Shown here piece after piece: positions 1 to 10,436 of a DNA stretch of 64,000 bases. The DNA lies in the NCBI GenBank assembly GCA_030704615.1, contig CM060731.1, forward strand, positions 16,864,001 through 16,928,000, read 5' to 3'. Source of the DNA: Takakia lepidozioides (lineage: Eukaryota > Streptophyta > Takakiopsida > Takakiales > Takakiaceae). The stretch's first letter is position 1, and each line of letters starts with the position of its first letter. The notes under the pieces are model-generated. The model worked only from the letters and a program-made list of their open reading frames with translations. It had not been told where the DNA came from and did no database searches. Both the position numbers and the translations under genes were made by a program.

Positions 1-700
1 AATGACCATCTGATTTCTTTTTTCACCTCTTCTTCAATAAAAGAAACCTGAACAAGTTTGACAATGATAGAGCTTAACTTTTTTTTTCACCTCTTCTTCA
101 CAAACAAACCCTAAATAAGCATTCATGATGACCATCTGATTTTTTTTTCACCTTTTCTTCAATAACAGAATCCTAAACAAGTTTCACAAAGATAGCTCAA
201 TGTTTTTTTTTTACATGTTCTTCACAAAGAAACCCTAAATAAGCAATCACAATGACCATGTGTTTTTTTCCACCTCATCTTCAATAACACAAACCTGAAC
301 AAGTTCCACAATAAACCGCTCATTTTGTTACACATCTTCTTCACAAACAAAGCCTAAATAAGCTTGAAGATGACCATCTGTTTAATTTTCACCTCATCTA
401 CATTAACAAAAACCATTGTCTGTTTCACAATGAGGGGTCATATTTTGGGGCCTGTTCTTGCCCATCCTCATGATTTTAAACCTCTCCTGCAATATTTCAT
501 CCATCCATCATCCATCCACCATGGATGAAATACTGGAAACGTCAGATAGCTTGACAATGAGCATCCAAACTTTTCTTGCCTCTTGTTCATGCAAGAATCC
601 TTAAGTAAGATTCATGATGACTCACCCAGCCTTTTTTTTTCACCTCTTCTTCAATAAGAAAACCTCAGTAAGTTTCACAATGACCATTCCATTATTTCTA
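1..700. repeat. Diverged tandem satellite, ~62-bp monomers alternating as a ~123-bp dimer
   Basis: Monomers of about 60-65 bp begin near 1, 63, 127, 187, 250, 309 and 369. Two monomer types alternate. Type A carries ATGACCATCTG, a T-run, CACCTCTTCTTCAATAA and CCTGAACAAGTTTCAC. Type B carries GATAGCTCA, a T-run, TTCTTCACAAA and CCCTAAATAAGC. The result is a two-monomer higher-order unit of about 123 bp. The array decays after about 430, and recognisable fragments return at 540-690. The window begins inside the array, so its left limit is unknown. No coding potential is seen. Confidence 0.85.
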
Positions 701-2362
701 TACCTCTTTTTTTAAGCGCTATAACTGCTTCCACAACAATAGGACCCTCTCTAAACAGAGGACTCGGGTATGGGGCCTGCATCTTCCTCCACTACACCCC
801 TGGGCTCACGCTTAGAGGGCAAAGCGTGAGCCGAGCTCCTGGGCTCACGCCGTAGCTGCACTCTAGACACCACTAGATTGTCAATTCATATATCATACAC
901 ACATCATGCATGAGACTCGCCTTTGGGAATGGAGTGCTACTGCATCTGGACTTCAACCTGGCTCTGGCTCACGGTTGACTGCAACATTCTAGGGAATCTG
1001 GAAGTTAGAGGCACTGAGCCTAGATCTTGGAAAGTCCATCCATCATTGCTTCTACATTGCGGCGACTCTGTATTAAGTGCCATAAGCAGACACATTATTT
1101 TTTGTCCCTGGTGTAGTGACAGGTTTATTTGTCTTGGTGCATGCTAGCGTAAGGCCCACCACACACATGAAAGTTGAAAGTCTGGATGGCTTCTTATATG
1201 TGACTGTTTGTGCATGATGTATCAGTTGGGGTAGGGAATAATTTTGTTCTTTTTTTTTGGGGGGGGGGGGCGGTGATGCTTGGCTCTTTGGAGGGGAAGA
1301 ATATGTCTGCACCTTCGGGCAGAGCAGACCCTCCCACCCCCTCAGTCTTGGACAATTTTTGCTAGATTGTGTTGCGGGAACACAAGGTGGGCAGATAGTT
1401 GATGATAGTTAGGAGCTTGCATCGGGTAGGAGGAGAGAAGCGGAGGACATGCTGTGTGAGAACCGAGTTTGAGGGACTCTAGCACAGAAAATGTGGGGGA
1501 AGATATGAACTGGCCTAAAAATTCCCAGTGGAGTCATTGCCAACTCCGGCAACCAACAGCTTGAGTTGGTAGTGATCAAAAATTTCACTGAAAGCTATAT
1601 TTTAGGTGAAATTCTTTGCATTTGCTTTAGGTGTTTTTTACCGGTGGCTTTGGGTGCTTCCGTGCTATACATTAAAGTTATCCGTTAAGTGACCATCCCT
1701 TCCGCCCCCTGATACATCCCCACTATATCTCTCCTGGGCACTTTGCGTATCCGGGAAGTCTTGCAGATAGAGTACCAAAAGCAAAACTAGGGACGACAGC
1801 AGTGGGGCCCACACAAAAGGTGCGCACATATTCTCAGGAAGTCAACGTGGGCCCCGCCCCAGCCTCCTACCCGCTTCATTCCACGTCGCACCACGTACCT
1901 CGAGAGGAAAGCCAAAAAGCAAATGTAGGATGAAACTCGTTTTGCTCTTATTTTGATGTTATTTTGAGTTTGGTCATGTGTTTTTTTTCTTGTATTTTAA
2001 TCCCCTGCTCTTTTGACATTTATTGCACTTCAACCTCTCTTTTGGCCAAATTGGCCTAGCTCACCCTCCATCCCCTGGACTTAACGGATAACTTTATTAT
2101 TCACCATTGGAAATTCCATTCCACCCATAAATTCAATCCCCCAAAAACAGGTAAGGACCAATGTTGGACTGATATCACAAAATATGATACCAAACTGGTC
2201 TTGGTATCACAAGGCCCGTATTTCCCAAGACTGGTATGGTCGTATGGTCCTAGTATTGGAGTAAGGGGGCTGTGTAGGGTATAGGAGGGGTATTAACGTA
2301 AATTTGTGGCTGTATAGCAGTAGGGTATCAATACTTTCTTTTTTCCATCTCATATGGGGGAA
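701..2362. other. Gene-free spacer with homopolymer tract
   Basis: No open frame here resembles a protein. A T9-G12 junction lies at about 1250-1270. GC-rich sequence occurs around 1850-1910. Around 2165-2260 there are several CTGGTAT/ATACCAG motifs, which recur near 14.2 and 17.6-18.2 kb and look like worn transposon sequence. I see no RNA gene. Confidence 0.5.
803..832. repeat. Perfect 11-bp-arm hairpin (GGCTCACGCTT / AAGCGTGAGCC)
   Basis: The arms at 803-813 and 822-832 are exact reverse complements with an 8-base loop. The following CTCCTGGGCTCACGCC...CACTCTAG stretch (836-868) is related to 12025-12075, so this belongs to a dispersed family. The GTGAGC/GCTCAC core also appears in the palindromes at 4485-4530 and 6139-6178. 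Confidence 0.7.
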
Positions 2363-2555
2363 GATAAATATTGCTCGGGTAGTATATAGAATATTCAATA
2401 TATTCAAGAGCATACTCAATAACCTGAAAACAAAATTGACCAGGCTTCACACTGGATCACTAAATATTGCTTGGGTAGTATATAGAATATTCAATATATT
2501 CAAGAGAATACTCAATAACCTGAAAAAAAATTGACCAAGCTTCACACTGGATCAC
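2363..2555. repeat. Two-copy tandem duplication, ~97-bp unit
   Basis: The unit starts AAATATTGCT(C/T)GGGTAGTATA and ends CTTCACACTGGATCAC. The copies are at about 2365-2460 and 2462-2555. They are nearly identical, which indicates a recent duplication. The short open frame across it is only a by-product of the repeat. Confidence 0.9.
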
Positions 2556-2565
2556 AATCACTACC

Positions 2566-2629
2566 GATATCACTATTATTATCACTACTACTATCATTAT
2601 CACTATCACTATCATCACTATCACTATTA
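2566..2629. repeat. (ATCACT/ATCATT)n microsatellite at left edge of a candidate element
   Basis: This is an irregular run of TATCACTATTATTATCAC-type units. It directly abuts the GC-rich terminal sequence that starts at 2630. The same kind of microsatellite (TTACTATCATTATC...) follows the other candidate terminus at about 6698. Confidence 0.85.
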
Positions 2630-3189
2630 GGCCCCGGCCGCACCGGGCTGCTAACGGATGTTAGGTTAGTGCTAACTACTGCTGGCTTGAAAAATCCGCC
2701 CTGCTTGACAAATTTTAGCTCTAACTACTGCTATCTAATCTTAACCAATCCTTCGTAGTTTATGGCGACTTTAGCAGTAGTCCCCCCCCCTAGTGCTAAA
2801 TCTGAACTGGCGTGCCGTTTTTGGGCAGCTGCCTGCGCCATTCGCCTTCTCCTTCGCTCCTTCTCGGGGAGGCATGTGACGGCACCCCGAGGTGTGCTGC
2901 GGGACCGCTTCCAAGCATGAAAGCATGAACATTGACAGCAGCGAAATCTTGTCGGACATCTTTGTGTAGGGAGTAGAGAAAATGGTGGAAGTGGCAGGTG
3001 TTGCGGGGAAAGCAGCAAGGAGGCTTTTGTGTTTTGCTTTCCGTTGCACTCCTGCATCATCCCAATGCATGTCAGGTTGTTGTGGACAATGTGTCTGAAG
3101 CATCAAGTTGATATTGTCCAGGTGATATTGTCCCAGCAAGATTTTTTTCATTTGGGTTGTTGTCTTCTTTCTGGCACTTCTGGGCATGT

Positions 3190-4330
3190 GAGGATGCTAT
3201 GTGAGGCAGGGCAACTGAAAGAGGCTCTCCAGAATTGAAGCCATGAAGCATTTCAGCATATTCAGATACTTAGGTCTGTCTCTTGCATGAGTGCATCAAG
3301 ATGAAAAGCCTGGAATCCAGAAAGCATGTGCACACTCACATCATCCAGAGTGGATTCAAGCCAACTGTTTCCTATACAACACCTTTGTAAACATGTATGT
3401 TAAGTGTGGGAGCCTTGTGGATGCACACAAAGTGTTCCATAAAATGCCTGAACGCAGTTTGATCACGTGGAACATTACGATGGCAGGATTTAACAAGCAT
3501 GTGTGTGGTAAGAATGCCTTGGAGACATATGAGCAAATGATAGGGGAAGGTCTGAAGCCCAACATTTCGTTTGTGTTTGCAATGCATGTGTGAGTCTGGG
3601 AGTGCTGGAAAAAGGCAAAGAGGTCCTTGTGACATTATCAAATCGGGAACCGTACCAGATGGTATTCTAAGCACGGGCCTGATGGACATGTATGCCAAAT
3701 GCGACAGTATTGAGAATGCAAAGGGAGTGTTTGACAACATGGCTGAACGAGATGTGGTATCCTGGAATGCGATGATTGCAGGATACGCCCAACATGGTTG
3801 TGGGATGGAGGCTTTACGAGCAGATGAGGGGGGAATGGGTGAAGCCAAACCGGGTTATGTTCATTTGTGTTTGCAATGCGTGCGCAAGCCTGGCAGCCCT
3901 AGAAAAGGGCAAAGAGGTCCATGGAAACATCATCAAAGAAGGAATTGTACCAGATGTCATTCTGAATATTGCCCTGGTGGACATGTATGCCAAATGCGGC
4001 AGCATTGAGGATGCCAAGGTATTATTAAACAATATGGCTGAAACGAAGTGTGATTTCCTGGAGCGCAATGATCTCAGGATACGCCCAGCATGGTTGTCAT
4101 AGAGAGGCACTGCAACTATTAGAAACAATGCAAACGGAAGGCTTGATGCCGGATAGTATCATCTTCATATGTGTTCTCTCTGCCTGCAGCCATGTTGGCC
4201 TACTGGATGTAGGAAAACGATACTTTGATTGCCTGAGTCAAGATCATGGTGTCACTCTAGTTCAACCATGTCAGTTACTTCCATCTAATTTTTTGTGTAT
4301 ACGTTTGATTCCCATCGCTTGGTCATGAGG
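3190..4330 (+). pseudogene. PLS-type pentatricopeptide repeat (PPR) protein, frameshifted remnant
   Basis: Plant PLS-class PPR proteins bind organelle RNA for editing or processing. This stretch keeps hallmark repeat phrases: CEAGQLKEALQN near 3203-3236, VNMYVKCGSLVDAHKVF near 3388-3440, AERDVVSWNAMIAGYAQHG near 3742-3800, VDMYAKCGSIEDAK near 3979-4018, and ISWSAMISGYAQHGC followed by an FICVLSACSHVG-like phrase near 4050-4200. They lie in different frames. Breaks are needed near 3240, 3370, 3575, 3815 and 4045, and stops interrupt what remains. No E or DYW domain follows after 4330. It is therefore a decayed, truncated copy. It lies inside the candidate TIR element, so transposon capture is possible. 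The family call is firm; any expression is doubtful. Confidence 0.88.
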
Positions 4331-4482
4331 CACTCAGCAGGCAAGCCTTCCCCAGTTCTCCAGAACAAATTACTCGTGTCTGTGACAAATGTCTGTGTAT
4401 TCCAACAGTCCAATTTTTACTTGGATATACTGGAGCTCCGCAAAATGAGAATGGACTCACATCATCCGTGAGGGCAGCTAAG

Positions 4483-4530
4483 CCGTGAGCAGAACCTGTG
4501 AGCAGATTCCTTAATGCGTGAGTAGATTAC
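4483..4530. repeat. Direct repeats of GTGAGCAGA motif
   Basis: Three consecutive copies occur: CCGTGAGCAGAAC, CTGTGAGCAGATT and GCGTGAGTAGATT, spaced about 15-20 bp apart. The motif matches half of the palindrome at 6140-6159. No coding role is seen. Confidence 0.6.
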
Positions 4531-4821
4531 TGATGCGGACCCTAAAACCGAGGGAACAAGTGGGCCTATAGCCGTGGACGCGAACTCCACTGCAAGGACG
4601 CAATGTCCGTTTGATCGGATCAAAGACAGACATGCTCCATGACAACAATGTGGCACGAAAATGCGATGAAAAAGGTTTTGGATGAATGTATGTGGGATGA
4701 ACGCAAACGGGAATGGATGAACGCTGGATGATTATCAGATGAAAATTGCCCAGACGAGTAAACCATGGATGACTGCAACAACATGTATCATCAGGGATGA
4801 GCATGCGCAGGGAAGAAGGCA

Positions 4822-5351
4822 TTAAGCTGTCGTCAACGACAGCTTAACTCGCAGCCCATCTCAGCACATGTCAGCCCACGATAAAGCAGAGGGGGTTCAT
4901 TTTTGTGCAGGGAAGTAGGCCTAAAGGTGCCCTCAACGGTAGCTCAATTCCGAACATGGGCACATGACATTTCAACTCAGGGAGCACATGCATTACCGGT
5001 AAGTGAGTGTGTGGAGGGGCTGCAGATTAAGGTGTCGTCAACGACATCTTAATTCCCAGCCCTATGCCAACCTGAGAATTGAACCCAACAGGAAAAAAAA
5101 TAAAAATCCCCGAAAAGTGACAAATTAGATGTTATTGAAGAGGGAACACATGCCTTAGCCGTAAGCATGTGTGTGCAGGGGCTGGGGATTAAGGTATCAT
5201 CAACGATACCTTAATTCGCTGCCCTGTCCGAACATGAGAATTGAACCCAACAGATTTATTTATTATTTATTATTTATTTTTATATTTATATTTATTTTTT
5301 ATTTTTTTCCACGAATGTGTCAGATTAAGGTGTCGTCAACAACATCTTAAT
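4822..5351. repeat. Diverged tandem array with five hairpin cores (TTAAGNTGTCGT-CA-ACGACANCTTAA)
   Basis: Hairpins lie at 4822-4847 (perfect 12-bp arms), about 4922-4948 (decayed), 5027-5052, 5188-5215 and 5324-5351. Arms differ between copies but often change together: AAGCTGTCG pairs with CGACAGCTT in the first, and AAGGTATC pairs with GATACCTT in the fourth. Copies three and four share longer flanks, including GTGTG-GGGGCTG before the hairpin and GAGAATTGAACCCAACAG after it. This suggests a repeat unit of about 100-160 bp. No protein-coding potential is seen. Its function is unknown. Confidence 0.85.
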
Positions 5352-5355
5352 TTGG

Positions 5356-6120
5356 CTGGTCTTCTGGTGTGCTATTTGGGATGAATGGCATCGACAAATT
5401 GCTCGGACTACATAACTTACGATTCGTTGTCATGTCCTTCTTCCACGCGACCAGAAGTTTGCTCATTGGTTGACCCCAAGATGCATCGTTTTCATATTCA
5501 TCTTTGGTGCACTCATTTGGCATGCGGACTATATACGAAGTTTGCTCATTGGTGTATGAATGCAGGAGTCCCAAGACACCACGGTTTCTACCTTTCTTTG
5601 CCAACCCGGATTTTTTCCCAAGTCCTCCAACAAATTTTTATTTCCCATCTTATGCGGAGGCTGCGGCTACGGAATATTGTCTACAAGCATCTCCCCCTTC
5701 TGTGCTTCACAACAGATATAGTTTTCTGAAGAGCAGGGCTAGCGTCTTTGTAGACAGTTCTGCCTTCGTTTTGAACAATAGCTTCTGTAGCAGTGGATCT
5801 TCTTTGTCGGAATGTATCGCATGTTTTGGTAAGTTTATTTATGAAGCACCAGTTCACCTCTCTGACTTCTTTCCAATTGGGTAAGAGCCTCACTATCAAC
5901 CATCCATACCCCTCCTCAATCAATTCAACAATGTGGATTCATTGTTGCCAACATACTTTAGAATACACTGCACTATATTTATTTCATTCATCCATGTGTC
6001 ATTCGTAATACCAACATTCATCCTCCATTCATCCAAGCAGCATCTATACCCGAGCTTGTAATTCTGACCAGTCTGCGCAGTAAATAGGTGTTATAAGTCG
6101 AATAGGCGTCCGCGATTATG
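5356..6120. other. Gene-free interior of candidate element
   Basis: Only short overlapping open frames without recognisable motifs occur. AT-rich TTTATTTATT-type sequence precedes it at 5250-5307. Around 5880-6040 there are CATCC/CATTCATCC-like runs, similar to the GGATGGATGAA-type sequence at 11.73-11.82 kb. Confidence 0.5.
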
Positions 6121-6138
6121 GGCGGCAAGATCCAGAAG

Positions 6139-6178
6139 CGTGAGCAGAATTCTGCTCACGGAATTTTCTGCTCACGGT
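6139..6178. repeat. Perfect palindrome GTGAGCAGAATTCTGCTCAC plus extra half-site
   Basis: The 20-bp sequence at 6140-6159 is its own reverse complement, and the symmetry extends one more base on each side. A further half-site, TTCTGCTCACGG, follows at 6165-6176. It is related to the GTGAGCAGA direct repeats at 4483-4530. Confidence 0.85.
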
Positions 6179-6701
6179 TAAGCAATCCCCCATCACCCGT
6201 CAACCCAGTGGAGCACAGGAACTCCTTGGTGAATCTTGATGCAAATAATGGGTTATGTACTCACACATATTGATATAGAAAGATTCCAATATCAAAATCT
6301 GTGTTGCAGGTGTGAATCTTTGCCTTTCACTGCCTTGGAGAAGCTCCACATAAACAGGACGACTATGCATAGTGCCACACATTCTCCTCTAATGATCAAA
6401 GAGAAAATTCGTGTGTGAATTCCCATGTGAAAATCCCTTGCAAAACATATGAGGAAGCAGCTCGAATGTGCTCCTGGCCTTTTGTATCGTCGTTGCTCCT
6501 TTGGCTATGGCGTAAAGGAAGGAGGCAAGGGAAAATGGCGAGAGGAAGTCGGGCAGGGGCAGGAACATTATGTACTGAAACATGTTAAGCTAAAACTTTG
6601 GTGCGGCAGGGATTGTGTTAATTGGAGCAGTAGTCACGAAAATAGGCCTGCTAAGCCGTTAGCAGGTGTTCTACGCTAGTAGCCCCGTGCGGCCAAGGTC
6701 T

Positions 6702-6757
6702 TACTATCATTATCATTATTACTATCACTATCAATATTACTATTACGATCACTACAG
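6702..6757. repeat. (TACTATCATTATC)n microsatellite at right edge of candidate element
   Basis: This irregular ATCACT/ATTACT run starts just after the right inverted terminus. It is the counterpart of the run at 2566-2629. Confidence 0.8.
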
Positions 6758-6952
6758 TCGAACCTCTTTAATGGTTAACAGTGGGGAGTAGCAAAAAGTT
6801 AACTAGTAGAGATAATATAACCAGTATCCTTTATAGAGGTTGAGGGCCCACTTACATCACCAATAGAAATGTAACTACTATCCAGTCTAGGTCATACTAA
6901 GTTATCTATGCAATGAACGTGATTTCATAGATGTCATGGAAGGTGTCCAAAA

Positions 6953-7079
6953 ATGAGTGCGCCACCGCACTCAATTCCGGTTGACAGGAAAGGAGGGTTA
7001 TGTATGTAGTTTTGGAGAACTGATGTTTGTCTGTTCTAATCCTTTGTCAGTCTCAAAAATGAGTGCGCCACCGCACTCA
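6953..7079. repeat. Two copies of GAGTGCG-CCAC-CGCACTC hairpin upstream of the ParB/methyltransferase locus
   Basis: Identical copies of TGAGTGCGCCACCGCACTCA lie at 6954-6973 and 7060-7079. Each has 8-bp arms and a CCAC loop, and each is followed by ATTC. They are 106 bp apart and just precede the first recognised exon. Three related palindromes lie in introns of the same locus (9017, 9156, 10411). I found no copies elsewhere in the window by eye. Confidence 0.9.
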
Positions 7080-9016
7080 ATTCTTGTAGGTGCCAGATCA
7101 GGGAAATGTAGCTGTGGAATGACGGAAACGCTGTAATTGTGGGAGGTGCAGGGGAAGAAAAGAAAAAGGATTGCAGCCTAAGAAGCAGCAGCAGCAGCAG
7201 CAGCAGGAGGCAGTGACTGAGAAGCCTGTTGAAGAAGACGATCATTTCTACGAAGAGCGAGCGGCAAAGGTCCTCGTGTACCAAAAGGTGAATTCCGCGC
7301 AGGTGATCAAGTCTATGCAAGTACCTGGAGGCAAGATTATGATCCCTCTCTGCCGCCTAATATCAATGACAATCGTTCGACCTGCCCTGACTGGGGATGT
7401 GTCCAAGTTGGAGCAAGATTTTAGTCACGGATACATAGAGGGGTCTCCAGTGTTTTACTTGTCCTTGTGCGATGCCAGTGGAAAGGAGGTCTTGGTGGAT
7501 GAGTCAATTGTGAAAAGCTGGAATCCAATATGGCGAGAAGTAAACGAGGAGTTCGAAGCCCAGATTTCGAGGAGACTGTCCACACAGGTGTTCTCCGGGA
7601 AAATGTTTCATATCTGGGATGGCAATCACCGCTTCATGGCCTGGATGAACGTCATAAACAAATATCACAGCATAGACGAGGACTGGCATTACCTTGTGGT
7701 GTCCATGGTGCTGGATCCGAAAGGAAACGTCACAACACTTCTGACGGCTACGCATGACATCAACAAGTAAGTTTAATGCTCACCCTTCATGCCATCAGAA
7801 CTCTCCGATTTGTTCTGTCTGTTTTGTATTTCCTGGTGAAGGAGGAAGTCATAGTGTTTGTGTGGGACTGAAGGGGAACCGAAAGTGCACACGTCACGAC
7901 GAATTTGGTCCACACTCTATTCAAGATACAGAAGGTGGGCCAAATGCCACTGGTCACCTTCAAAAACCTTATCAGTGCTGAGGCTTACAAGAAGTGCGAG
8001 ACCTCCAAATCTGCCGACACATGGTACAAGCTGACCAATGAGGCTTTCTGTGACTACATGTACGCTCTAAATTTTCCTTTCCTAGTTCTGTCTATTTATT
8101 CATTCAAAAAACCAGTTCACTAATACGTTGTATACTGGAATGTTCAGCAAGAGATTGCGGAGGCTGGAGAGAAAGGGAAAGCAGAGTACAATGCCAAAAA
8201 AGACCCAGGGGAGCGATCCTCAAAATGAGTGGAAGAATCTATGAACAAGGAGATGGAGGTGGCGAAGAGGCACTACATGAGCGCATTCGTAAAACACCTC
8301 AGAATAGCTGACCCTGCTTTTGGCCCAGTGTTCTTGAATCAGGTCAGGATCCACTGGAACGTGAACACCAAGCCCGAAATGATGCAGGAGAAGCTTCATC
8401 GCCTGTCCACTGTCGTAGTGGAGCCAGAGGTGAAAGTGAAATGGCTTGAGATTTGGCATGCCGACCCGACAGTGAAAGATAACCACTGCTTTCCGAAGAG
8501 TGAGAAGAACAAGGAAACAGGAGTCATAAAGCAATTCAGTGACCATGTTCTCGATATGTGGCTGCACAAAGCAACGTACTGGGCACAGGTTTTTTCCTCT
8601 CGCCTTTCCATTTCCATTGCAAAACTGCATTGCACCGGGAAAAGTCACTTACAGTTTTTAAAAATCTGTTCTCTGAATTGTAAATCTGTTCTTGCGCAGA
8701 TAGAGGCTCGGGCACAGCTAGTGCTGGAGAAGCAGCTGAATGATTACAAGATAACTATGACTCCACCGACGGATACTCTAGAAGACTATGTCCGCCAGTG
8801 GAAAGCAGCTTGCTTCGGCACTTGCTTCTTCAGGAGTTCGCCAAAGAGGGAGGCATCTCGCGCACTAACGACTTCGAGCAGTAGCATGGATCAGAACAGG
8901 CCATGAAGAGGGTTCTATACAGGTTCGTCTTGACACTCTTTTTCCACCCTTCGTTCCTGTCTCACGAAGTTTCGATGTCGTTGCAGCCCTGCTCTGTTGA
9001 ATACACAGTCCCAAAA

Positions 9017-9180
9017 CTGTGTGCGCTGACGCACTCAGTAAATGGGTGGGCACTTCTGTGTTTCCCAAGCTTTCATTCTACATACGAACATCCGATCCTC
9101 TACTGAATCACACCTGCCCTGGCTTGTGAGTAGGGCCTGGGTGGACAGACCAAGAATTGAGTGCGCTCGCGCACACAGTC
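9017..9180. repeat. Two GTGCGC palindromes in intron 4 of the ParB/methyltransferase locus
   Basis: ACTGTGTGCG-CTGA-CGCACTCAGT lies at about 9016-9039. ATTGAGTGCG-CTCG-CGCACACAGT lies at about 9156-9179. Each has one or two arm mismatches relative to the upstream copies. Loops differ while the GTGCG/CGCAC core is kept. Confidence 0.8.
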
Positions 9181-10410
9181 AAGGGGTCCTTAAACCGTTT
9201 TCTCACGCTTTCCCCATTTACTAACATTCCCTTTGTTTTGATTGTGTAGGTACATCAAGAACGTTCTCATTCCAGGCAAGAACCTGAGTCGACACCCGCA
9301 CTTTATTGACCTATGGTGTGACCCATCCAACGCTCAGACAATGTACACTGCAGGGATTTTGAAGGATTACGGGACCTCACATCTTCGAGACTGTTGCTGG
9401 TATATGGATATCCCACGGTCTAGATGCCCTTGGTCTGAGCTTGTGACCCAAAATCAAAACGACAATGTAGAGGCCTTGGCCCCTCTGACGGACAAGGAGT
9501 TGCATGAGAGAAACTTGAGGATATTGGCTGAGAAAGAGCCTCTTGCACAGAATACGCCAGTCAAGCCTAGAAATGACAAGGGGAAAGGGAAGGTAAAGGG
9601 GCAGAAAAACACTCCGAATGAGAATGAGAAGGAGTCCGTGGTGCAACCGGGGCTAGTGCAGACCCCACCCCCAGCCAGAAAGCCTGACCGAAAGAAGAAG
9701 GGTCTAAAAGAGCCCTACGATGCAATGGAGCACCCATCCAGAATCATTTTTCCGGGCATGTGTGAGCTAGTAAACGACGGGTTCCTGGCCATGATGGAGA
9801 CAAGGAAGTCAAGTTACAGTGGTGATTTTTCCAAAACGTGGGACAAGCTATGTGCTTTTCTCCAATCGGTAAGCAATTATCATGCATGTGTTTGAGTTTT
9901 GTTTTCTTTGTTTTATTTTTACTCGGATCAGAAATGTCGCTTATAAAACATCCTCCCCTTCTTACACGCTATATTGCTTGCAGGCATGGAGGGGGAAGGA
10001 ATCTTGGGTGAATGGTGCACATAAACCGTTTGCTTCGGAAATGGTTATTGTGGACATTCCGGACGGGCATCCAATCCTGGATCTGCCCAGTGACACGTGC
10101 CCAACATGGAACAAATTTGACGAGAGGTATTGGAGTTGGGTGTTTTCTTTTTGCAAGTTTTTCCTTTCCGATGCAGGGGTTCTTGTTATCATACAATCTG
10201 TCACGATGAGATGTTGTCGGGAGCTGGCAAGCTACTTGAAAGCCTCGGGGATGCGGATTATCAAGACCTGGAACTGTGTCAACAGCCTATATCTGACGAA
10301 GGGGGATTGCCCAGGGCAGAAGGTACGTTTCAAATACTTTATTTTTATGCCTTCTCTGTTGAAGTTGCACTGTACTGACTGTTATGAAGTCATGCTGTTC
10401 GCACTGCCGG

Positions 10411-10436
10411 AATTGAGTGCTTCAGCGCACTCAATT
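10411..10436. repeat. AATTGAGTGC...GCACTCAATT palindrome in intron 6 of the ParB/methyltransferase locus
   Basis: It has perfect 10-bp arms at 10411-10420 and 10427-10436 with a six-base loop. It shares the ATTGAGTGC/GCACTCAAT core with the other four copies near this locus. Confidence 0.85.

Larger units (their letters stand above)
2630..6698. mobile_element. Candidate ~4-kb TIR DNA transposon or gene-capturing derivative
   Basis: The left end at 2630-2657 reads GGCCCCGGCCGCACCGGGCT followed by GCTAACG. The reverse complement of 6671-6698 reads CCTTGGCCGCACGGGGCTAC followed by TAGCG. The two align as terminal inverted repeats sharing GGCCGCAC-GGGCT-CTA-CG. CTGCTAACGG (2649-2658) reappears inverted as CCGTTAGCAG (6655-6664), like a subterminal repeat. 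Both outer flanks are ATCACT-type microsatellite, as expected if the element landed in one. No clear target-site duplication and no transposase is visible. Inside lie a PPR pseudogene and a hairpin array. Two unrelated solo ends beside microsatellites remain an alternative. Confidence 0.45.

Noticed and set aside
2566-2640. CRISPR-like array
   Set aside because: The repeated units are a short microsatellite without spacers. The organism is a plant.
5060-5245. tRNA B-box-like GGTTCAATTC on the minus strand inside the hairpin array
   Set aside because: No A box at the right distance and no tRNA-like folding; it is part of the repeated unit.
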